Part shown: positions 7,125-14,058 of the stretch, in pieces
Layout of the letters: the number at the start of each line of letters is the position of its first letter
Numbering within the stretch: position 1 is the first letter of the stretch
NCBI GenBank assembly: GCA_010015675.1
Contig: ML977017.1
Location: forward strand, 1 to 14,058
DNA from: Byssothecium circinans
Lineage: Eukaryota > Ascomycota > Dothideomycetes > Pleosporales > Massarinaceae
Direction of reading: 5' to 3'
Length of the DNA: 14,058 bases
Position numbers and translations under genes: made by a program
Notes under the pieces: model-generated
What the model was told of the DNA's origin: nothing
Databases searched by the model: none
What the model saw: the letters and a program-made list of their open reading frames with translations, nothing else

Positions 7125-10100
7125 CTAGATCGGCTCATCGCGAGGCTCGATCAGAATCTCGTTCATGGCAACGTGCTCAGGCTGCTTAAGCGCGTAGACG
7201 ATCGAATTCGCTACGTCTTCAGGGTCGAGAACCTTCGCCCCAGATGGCTCTCCGAACTTCTTGAGCGCCTCCGCATCGGTCGACATGCCTAGGAGATCCG
7301 TAGCGACGTTTCCAGGCTGCACGCTTGTTACGCGCAAGCCCGTACTGGCAGTCTCAAGCCGCAGACTCTGGAGGGTTGCTTCGACGAAGAATTTGCTTGC
7401 CGAATACACACCAAGCCCCGGGAAGACTTTGCGACCCGCATCAGACGAGATAGCGACGAGGTGTCCCTTGCCACGTTCGAGCATCGATGGAACCACGGAG
7501 GAGATGATGTTGAGAAGGCCCTTGCAGTTGACGTCGACAGTGCGTTCCCACTCTTCAACCTGCACATTCTTCATCATCGTGAAGTACATGACACCTGAGA
7601 CGGAGATGAAAATGTCGATAGGACCTAATTCTTTCTCTGCTGTGGTCACAAGAGCCGCGACCTGGCCTTTATCAGTGACATCAGTCTTCTGACAGATGAC
7701 TTTGCCTTCTCGAATGACCATGCGCTTCTTGAGATTCTCAAGCGCATCGAGACGGCGAGCAGCTAAGGCGACGTGGCAACCTTCTCTTGCCAGAGCAGTA
7801 GCAGTCGCAGCGCCGATTCCAGATGAAGCGCCCATTACGATGGCGACTTTTCCGTACAAAGGGCCTCGGCGGGGTAGTTTACCGGTACCACCAGCGGCGT
7901 TGTTTCGCGTAGGCGATTTCTGAAGCCAGCCTCTCGCATACCAATGGCGAGTGTAAGTCTCCAGGAGTACGGAATCAACTTTGGGTCGCTCCACAACCGC
8001 ACGGAAGGGCCAGGTCTTTGCGTTGTCAAGAACAACTATGTCTCTTAAGAAGTCGATACTAGGCATGCCGCTACGCAAGATATCAATGGTGAAAGCACCA
8101 TCACCGCCTTTGGCAGAGCCTCTCTTGTCGTCCCACAGCTGAATCCACTTCTCAAAGTCTAGCGGTTCTGTCGGATACCCTAAACCATTGAGATCTTTAA
8201 ATACTGAGCTGATATCGACGGGGGTTGGGTCGCCTAGATGAAACACGGTTTGATTGGCTTCGGTCTGGTTACCTAAGTAGGGGTAACAAAGTCAGCAAAA
8301 CTCATCTGGAGGGTGTCAAGTCAATGCGCTTCGTCTCAACTCTTGGACCGGAGATCCTAGAGACTTAAGAGGCACATGATGTGTTCAGTAGACTTTGTAG
8401 CTAGGATTTTACTCACCCAGATGAATAATGGCTTTGCTAACAAAGTCGACAGGGGTCATTTCTGCACGCCAGCCTTTGACATCCGGATAGTGCCCGATCC
8501 TGATGGACTCAACGATCAGCGCAGTAAGAAGATCCCAGGCATTCGATGCCCCAGTTCCACTGTGTCCACTGATGGTACCCGCTCGATGAACCTTGACAGG
8601 CAATCCACGGCGACCTGCTTCAAGAACGAGTTGCTCTGCTACCCACTTAGTCTGCCCATAACCGTCAGCGAGCTTCGTTGGTACGTCCTCCACACCCAGC
8701 ATAGCGTCCTCTGGCCAACCTTCGGGACCAGGTGCTGGAGGTAGTACACCATTGGTAGAAACGTATTGCACGGTCGCGCCAGCCTTGCACGCCAGCCGAA
8801 GTATCTCTTTGGTACCAATTACGTTCGGCAGACGTAGTGCAGCGTATGGATAGACAAGATTGACCGTAGCTGCAGCATGAACGACCACGTCTACACGATC
8901 GGCAAGCTCTGCAAAGGCATCCGGTGACATGCCAAATCGCTTGCGAGAAAGATTGCCAGGTAGAACCTCGACGCGCTCCATAATCAGATCGCTCCAAAGT
9001 CCAAAATCAAGAAGATTCCTGCGTATCCTTGCCACACCAGCGGGAAGTCCCTCTTGAGAAGCGTCACTAAAACGAACCAGGCAGACGACCTTGGCGGTTG
9101 TAGTATCCAGCAGATCCCGGAGAAGGAAGGGCCCGAGGAAGCCAGTAACACCAGTTAACAGTACTGTGTTTGCATTTTCGAGAGCCTTGAACTTTGCGTT
9201 GGTTGGCTGAATATCTTTGTCAAGGATCGCATCAGCACGCAGCACAGCAGGGAGATCGGCTTGCACTGCTGCAGTTTGCCCATCTCGGACTGAACGGACG
9301 GTGTCTAGGTGACCGTTTAGGGTTGCAGGGTCAGCAAGACGAGCAACTGGAACCTTGAGACCAAAGGTGTTTGACAACCGAGCAGCGAGGTCAGCAAGTA
9401 ATAAGCTGTGACCTCCGAGGTCAAAGAAGTTGTACTCTGGTGTGATGGAACTCGGCTTGAGGCCAAGAATGGAAGCCCAAATTTCGGCAATCTGCTCAAT
9501 GTCGATAGGATCCTGCTCGTATGTAGCACGCTTTCCACTAGGTGAATTGGTCCTCGTGTTCGGAGGAGGCAGTCGCTTTAGGTCAACTTTCCCGGAAACG
9601 TCATGCGTAGGTAAGTCGTCTAACTCCACCCAAAGATGTGGAATCATGTAGTGAGCGAGGTAGGATCGGAGTGCTTGGCGGGACGTCACACTGTGGCCTT
9701 CACTGTCGACTTCAATTTCTGGACGTTCTGCAGAAGAGTCCTTGTCGCGGACAAAGTACGCAACGAGCTGTTTGTCGATCCCCTCTCCGTAGGCAATAAC
9801 AGCACATCGGCTGGCGGCCAGATAACTTGTAACTGCGTTTTCGACTTTGCCAGGCACCACTGAGTATCCGCGCAGCTTAATCATAGCGCCCACACGGCCA
9901 GTAATCTCCAGTAGTCCAGAGGGAAGCAAACGTGCTTTGTCACCGGTTCTATACATCTGAGCGCCAGTCTTGGAGCTGAATGGATTGAGAATAAAAGCCT
10001 TTGCTGTCGTTTCAGGGAGATTGAGGTAGCCTCGCGCTAGGAGGTGACCACCGATGAATAGCTCTCCATTCGCGCCGGTCTCGACCTTGTGGCCGCTCTC

Positions 10101-11126
10101 GTCGAGGATGTACACGTACTTCTCGTCGATGATAGGCGGACCAACAGGGCAGTAGATGGCGTCTTTGTCGATCTTCTCGAGCATGTCTTTGATGTCTCCA
10201 CAGGCGATCTCGTGCGTCTCACATGCACTGTAACAATTGAGCAGACGGGTGTTGGGGAGAGTCTTGAGGCCTCGGCGGGCAAGATCGGTGGTCACTACCT
10301 CGCCGTTGAGCCAGACAGTCTTGAGATGAGGGAGTCGCTGGCCTAGAGCCTGGTGACGAGAGAGCACGGCAGCAAACAGGGTCGGAGTGAACAGGGTTTC
10401 AGTAACCTTCTTAGAGGAAAGTATATCCACAAGCAGACGAGGATCGTAACTTGCCTCATCTGGGATCGTGATGACTGTCGCTCCTCGCAGAAGTGGTCGG
10501 ATAATCTCCCACACGAAGAAGACATTGCAAGCCACACGGTCACCAGGTTTGAGATCAGATACCTGAAAGCGCAGGTCATAAGACCAGACTGCTGCTCGAT
10601 GTGGATTGGCAATGCCCTTTGGCTTTCCCGTTGTTCCACTTGAGTAAGCTACAAAACTCAACCGGTCCAGATCTGTATCTGCAGGTAAAGGCGGAAGGTC
10701 CTTCTCTTGCAGGAGGGGTTTGGCAGTCGATGATTCTTCGTCGATGGTGATTAGGGGGACCCCTTCCTTGATTTTGCCGACTTCAGCGCGCACTGTCACA
10801 ATCACAGCGGGGCGAGCATCTTCCAGCACATCCGCCAGTAAGTCGGCAGGATAGGCGAGCTCCAGTACGAGAAAAGCACCACCCGCGCGGAGAGCTGCGA
10901 GACATGCTATCACATAGTCAGCTGACCGGGGTAGAAGCACACCGACCAGGCTGTCGCGACCGACTCCATGGCTCCGGAGTCGGTTGGCAAGGGAGGCGAC
11001 TTTGTCGTGGAGTTCAGCGTAAGTGTACGTGTGGTTCTCGTCCTCTAGTGCCACGGCATCTGGGGTAGCACGGACTTGTTGAGAGAATAGAGCTGAAAGG
11101 TCCTTGGTGATATCGATGATAGGCAT
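7125..11126 (-). CDS. NRPS-like carboxylate reductase A-T-R1-R2, ATRR-type (probable glycine betaine reductase)
   Basis: One gene of two exons, 11126-8417 and 8272-7125, giving 1285 residues. Splicing intron 8416-8273 (GTGAGT...CTTAG) joins AIIHLG to NQTEANQTVFHLG in frame. Domains: adenylation about 1-520 (A3 SSGTTGKPKG from 162, A4 VFFVWE at 202-207, A7/A8 YRTGD and KLRGY, A10 SGKVDLKRLP); carrier with FFDLGGHS, Ser574 taking phosphopantetheine; thioester reductase R1 with GVTGFLG at 659-665 and Y823/K827; and C-terminal SDR R2 with GASSGIG from 1051, S1180, Y1193 and K1197. There is no condensation domain. This is the order found in the ATRR glycine betaine reductase, which makes betaine aldehyde and then choline with NAD(P)H. 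The pocket read by hand is V202 F203 W206 L245 W272 N274 C298 E306 I307 plus the A10 Lys; the missing Asp235 equivalent argues against an alpha-amino acid. ATG 11126 is chosen for its position ahead of the A domain, its CCAAATGCC context and a TATA about 60 bp upstream; ATGs at 11174 and 11231 are alternatives. Probably cytosolic. Confidence 0.9.
8273..8416 (-). repeat. Intron of the NRPS-like gene, itself a repeated element (copy B)
   Basis: This 144-bp intron is longer than the others in the window (56-84 bp). Its ends coincide with the ends of the similarity to 6724-6862. It carries an inverted pair near its ends: ACAAAGTC at 8286-8293 and GACTTTGT at 8391-8398 are perfect reverse complements, so the transcript could fold into a long hairpin. 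Retention would meet a TAA two codons into the intron. Intron status is supported by the donor GTGAGT, the acceptor CTTAG and uninterrupted protein homology across the join. Confidence 0.75.
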
Positions 11127-11183
11127 TTGGATTTTGTCGTGGTGAGGTGAATGATTGAGACCAGTGGCCAGCATGGTGTTCAG

Positions 11184-11190
11184 GTATATA
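11184..11190 (-). promoter_or_regulatory. TATA box candidate for the NRPS-like gene
   Basis: On the minus strand TATATAC lies about 58 bp upstream of the ATG at 11126 and only about 10 bp upstream of the alternative ATG at 11174. That spacing favours 11126 as the translation start. Confidence 0.4.
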
Positions 11191-12214
11191 CCCGGGCAGC
11201 CCTGTAAAAAGCAAGATAATCGACCTGTCAAGATTATTCGTGTGAGAATTGATCGTTGAGACGTTTGACCAGTAAGGTGACAGACGACTCGCTTGGCTCC
11301 GTCTGGATTCTCCTAGTGCGCGTCTTGCCGATGACGTTATTCGGTTGGGGACGCCGGTACACCGATTGCCCAATTGCTATGGGGTAAGAGGCGCACGAGA
11401 TCAGAAAGGAGGAGGCAATTCTGTGAAAATTTCTTGGAAACGTGGGGGAGAGGTAAAGAAGGCGATGGTTGAAGAAAAGAAAAAGGTATCTGCCTGTTGG
11501 CCCCAGGCTTGGCAGGCGTGGATGGTTTTCTAGCGTGCTTCTTAGGCTAGCTAGCCGTCCGATAGCATATGCTCGTTAGTAAAGAGCCAAGCAGGACGGC
11601 GGCAACCTCATGTTTGTCCAGGTCCGTGGGAAGGTGAGAGACACAGAAGCACGAGGACTGTCGTATCGCCGCACGATACGGTGGAAGCGGTGTGACTGCC
11701 AACACATACTGGCATTCGGTAACTATCTAGAACGCAGTGGTCGCTTTGTGAAGCTATAGGATGCATATGGATGGGCGAGTGGCGTGGGAGTGTTTCGGCG
11801 CTATTGATATCTGAGAAGTGCATGTCGTGAGCAATGGAGGAAATGCGTTAGATAGTACTGCAGGAGGTCATCGGCGCAACCATGCTACGGTAACGCATGG
11901 GATCGAGGGGATTCCTATAGTTGGTTGTCATACATAGTTTCTCTTTCTAAATATAAAGAACCACAAGCCTTCCTATACTCAGATGTTGCAAAGTGCGCAC
12001 AGGAGTAGTAACGGTCGTGGTCGAGGGCATTGAATATTGCGTCGAGGTGATTTGGTCGCGCCGGCGAGCTGGCTATTCACCAAGCTGCTTCTTACTTTCA
12101 ACCGGACCGTATATTTGAGGGAGATGAGACCAGGTTGACCCGTTACTGGTGGGCCGTGAAGATAGAAGGAAGGTTTTGCATGTGGGAGGTTGCTAGAATG
12201 CTAGGGTTTCCGTC
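11191..12214. other. Intergenic region upstream of the NRPS-like gene
   Basis: About 1 kb without a supportable gene; the frames at 11345-11533 (+) and 11608-11823 (-) show nothing recognisable. The left part should hold the NRPS-like promoter. A perfect inverted repeat with 7-bp arms, CGTATCG at 11662-11668 and CGATACG at 11674-11680 around CCGCA, could be a factor site or chance. GCTAGCTAGC near 11547 is a short palindrome. Confidence 0.45.
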
Positions 12215-13160
12215 CTAACCCGATCCGGCTGCACTTGCCGTGGCCCGTGCACCGCCCATCATCCACTCAACATTGTACCTCTCACCTTTCTTGCCTCCAG
12301 CCATTGAATTGAACCCAACGTCGATTGTGACAGCCATCACACCACTCGAAAAACAGTCTCTTTACTGGCCTTGAGCTGGTGCAGCTTTCCTGGTGCAAGA
12401 TCTCGACGCCAACTGCACGATCGCCACCATTGAGCAAGACCTTAGTGGCGCGGGCTTCGGCGAGAACGCGCAAGTTCTTGCGATTGAGGTCAAGACAAAG
12501 ATATCCAGTCGCCACATACGGCCGGTTACCAGCATCGTTTGATCTATCGCCCGCCGCGAGCGACGAATAGAAGCCCATATGGTTGCCGCTCCACGCATCA
12601 CTTAAGGTGCCCGGCTGCCCTCCTACGTCATATGCTGCCTTGCAGAACTCTTCTTCCAGTGGCATATAGTGATAGTTGAAGCTGGTATGAATTGGCCCCT
12701 CAGCTCCATGGCACTTCTTCTTTGCAGCATGCGGCCTGAGCTGCTTGTCTGCTGGGAGCGCCTTTGGATCCGGGATATCAAGCATCCGGTGTCTCTTGGA
12801 GTACGGCAAAAGATCATCCCAACCCCATCCCTTATTCCCCAACTCGGCCCAGCTGTCATAATCATTCCGCGAGCCTCGAACATACATCAGATAGTTGATT
12901 GCTGAACTGCCTCCTAAGACCTTTCCTCTTGGCATGCTATGCGTCCTATTGCCGGCGTTCGGCTGGGGGTTGAGCACAATCACCCAGTCATATTTGGGGC
13001 GGCCGATAAGCGATGGATACAAAGCTGGAGTCAAGATTTGCTTGTCGTCCATTCAGTTGTTCCCGGCTTCGAGCACTCCGACCTCGACAGAGGGGTTTTC
13101 AGTCAGTCGTGCTCTTCGCGCGAGCATAATGCGGGGCCAGTATTTGGTGGTGCCATGATC
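12215..13160 (-). pseudogene. Decayed, truncated GMC (glucose-methanol-choline) oxidoreductase
   Basis: FAD-dependent alcohol oxidase/dehydrogenase remnant. The largest intact frame (13052-12282) contains LTPALYPSLIGRPKYDW, the GMC signature GKVLGGSSAINYLMYVRG and the following NKGWGWDDLLPY, like aryl-alcohol oxidase or choline dehydrogenase relatives. Lesions seen on the minus strand: a TGA at 13055-13053 between LEAGNN and MDDKQ, with RLTENPSVEVGVLEAG in frame upstream; a frameshift and a damaged GGGTAG-type FAD fold around 13100-13155; a frameshift near 12389, where HQ must shift frame to reach GKLHQLKASKE; and another near 12350 leading to SSGVM. Homology stops there, so only about 270 of roughly 600 residues remain, and the second signature and catalytic histidine are missing. 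A 40-codon frame from ATG 12337 to the TAG at 12217-12215 ends the remnant and is not recognised. It sits beside RIP-like DNA. Confidence 0.82.
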
Positions 13161-13480
13161 GGACTTCTTACAAATTTTTGCCCGCGTTGAGATGTCAAGG
13201 TGTCGCTCTGCGCATCTGGAAGCCTTCCAAGTTCATCATTTACAAATGCCAGCGATTCCCCACACCGTGGAGCCCGCTAACCCGGAATGCACCATTATGC
13301 TCTAGTCTTCGCAAAGCGACCAAGGCCTTTGCCTGGACGGATCGCTGTTATCGGAGTGCTTCCGGGCATCAGACATTCGCGTGCAGGATGCGGGGAGCTC
13401 CAAGTGCGGGGACGAGCTTGCGGCCACTACTTTCGTGGGCATTATTCTAACTTGCAGCTAATAATAATGCTAATCCAACA
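13161..13480. other. Unassigned stretch beyond the GMC remnant
   Basis: Overlapping plus-strand frames at 13178-13450 and 13287-13496 have no clear family. One contains GRIAVIGVLPG, faintly like the start of an FAD-binding fold, but the following residues do not continue the resemblance. The minus strand may hold further decayed GMC 5' sequence or its promoter. I assign no gene. Confidence 0.4.
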
Positions 13481-13581
13481 TCAGGTCTGTCAATAAAGTT
13501 CTTCCCTTCGTAACGTGTGGCAGGGCCGTAGTGATAGAGCACAATGACCCAACCACTTTGCTACCGTCGCGTAGAGTGTAC

Positions 13582-13651
13582 GCTCTCAGCTCTCTAGAAC
13601 TACGTTCCTCCAAGCCTGAGAAGCCTATATAGCCTGTGCTCTCAGCTCTCT
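13582..13651. repeat. 14-bp direct repeat pair with an AGCCT-rich spacer
   Basis: GCTCTCAGCTCTCT occurs at 13582-13595 and again at 13638-13651, 56 bp apart start to start. Between them AGCCT occurs three times (AAGCCTGAG, AAGCCTATAT, AGCCTGTG). The region looks like the edge of a repeat element adjoining the A+T-rich block; no terminal repeat or coding remnant identifies it. Confidence 0.5.
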
Positions 13652-13789
13652 TCATCCTTTAGACGAAGAGCACTTTAATTACATAAATCTACTTCTCTAG
13701 CTCATTTTTCCTCTATAGTTATAAGCCTAGCGCTTTAAGAAATATAGTATTTCTCCCTATGCTATTTTTAGTTGCTAGATAACGTAAAG

Positions 13790-13823
13790 CACCACCGAAC
13801 CGCGCACACCACCGAACCGCGCA
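13790..13823. repeat. Tandem duplication of a G+C-rich 17-mer inside the A+T-rich block
   Basis: CACCACCGAACCGCGCA is repeated exactly twice in tandem (13790-13806, 13807-13823). It is an abrupt G+C-rich island in A+T-rich surroundings and shows no C-to-T decay. Confidence 0.85.
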
Positions 13824-13924
13824 GAAATGCTTGGCAAGGAACATCAACTAGTATTATCTTAATAACAAAGCTAAATCTTAATATTTTCTTTTAAAATTTT
13901 CAACCTAGATAGATATATGTATAA

Positions 13925-13980
13925 ACTAATAGCTATTTTAATTTTATAGCTATAGCTTACGTAATAAAATAGTTATTAGT
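13925..13980. repeat. Near-perfect inverted repeat in the A+T-rich block
   Basis: Arms 13925-13940 and 13965-13980 match at 15 of 16 positions as reverse complements; the one mismatch is a transition (G versus A). The 24-bp spacer holds the 10-bp palindrome TATAGCTATA at 13945-13954. Just downstream, TAGGTAAA (13995-14002) and TTTACCTA (14010-14017) form another perfect inverted pair. It may be a hairpin or terminal-repeat remnant of a mobile element. Confidence 0.6.
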
Positions 13981-14058
13981 AAAAAAGGAAATCTTAGGTA
14001 AAACCTACCTTTACCTATAGATTAATAGCTAAACGTTAGTAATATACTATATAACTTT

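Larger units (their letters stand above)
13670..14058. repeat. A+T-rich, RIP-like block at the right end
   Basis: No gene. By hand count, 13861-14058 has 41 G/C in 198 bases (about 21%) and about 42 TpA steps, far from the coding region to its left. Dense TpA and loss of C match the outcome of RIP in Pezizomycotina, and such blocks are usually degraded transposons. The block continues past the window, so the element cannot be named. Confidence 0.7.

Noticed and set aside
7125..8246. Separate short-chain dehydrogenase gene next to a shorter A-T-R gene
   Set aside because: Removing intron 8273-8416 joins the two frames in phase with a clean GTGAGT...CTTAG intron, and the fused A-T-R1-R2 order is a known family, so I treat them as one gene.
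13178..13496. Second FAD-dependent gene on the plus strand (GRIAVIGVLPG)
   Set aside because: The nucleotide-fold resemblance is confined to a few residues, the glycine pattern is broken, and no continuation exists in any frame.
13790..14017. CRISPR array or bacterial-type element in the repeat region
   Set aside because: Only two tandem copies and a few hairpins occur, with no spacers, and the genome context is fungal.

Overview
The window looks like nuclear DNA of a filamentous ascomycete fungus. The genes carry short GT-AG introns (56-144 bp), two of them with a clear CTAAC-type branch site. Two start codons sit in a CA(A/C)-ATG-GC/CC context. The protein families are typical of fungal accessory loci, and the right end runs into a very A+T-rich, TpA-rich block of the kind left by repeat-induced point mutation (RIP). 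A Dothideomycete, perhaps Pleosporales, is my guess; the sequence does not prove it.

Layout, left to right. 1-699: no recognisable gene. 700-2242 (+): a secreted berberine-bridge-type FAD oxidoreductase, with one intron and an in-frame TAG in its signal peptide. 2830-4191 (+): a salicylate-hydroxylase-like FAD monooxygenase with one intron. 5080-6722 (+): a Dal5/allantoate-permease-type MFS transporter with three introns. 7125-11126 (-): one long NRPS-like gene encoding A-T-R1-R2 (adenylation, carrier, thioester reductase, short-chain dehydrogenase), with one 144-bp intron. 12215-13160 (-): a broken GMC oxidoreductase pseudogene. 13480-14058: repeat-bearing and A+T-rich sequence.

The A-T-R1-R2 gene has the architecture of ATRR, the fungal glycine betaine reductase, which takes a carboxylate through an aldehyde to an alcohol. 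A hand alignment of its A-domain pocket gives no Asp235 equivalent, three aromatic residues and a glutamate. That suits a quaternary-ammonium acid such as glycine betaine. The flanking flavoenzymes and the transporter make a small oxidoreductase/transporter neighbourhood; whether they form one pathway is inference.

The most unusual structural signal is that the 144-bp intron of the A-T-R1-R2 gene has a diverged full-length copy at 6724-6862, starting one base after the MFS stop codon. Similarity starts and stops at about the splice sites, and the flanking exons are not duplicated. This is what an introner-like element (a mobile intron) or a MITE-like sequence that became an intron would look like.
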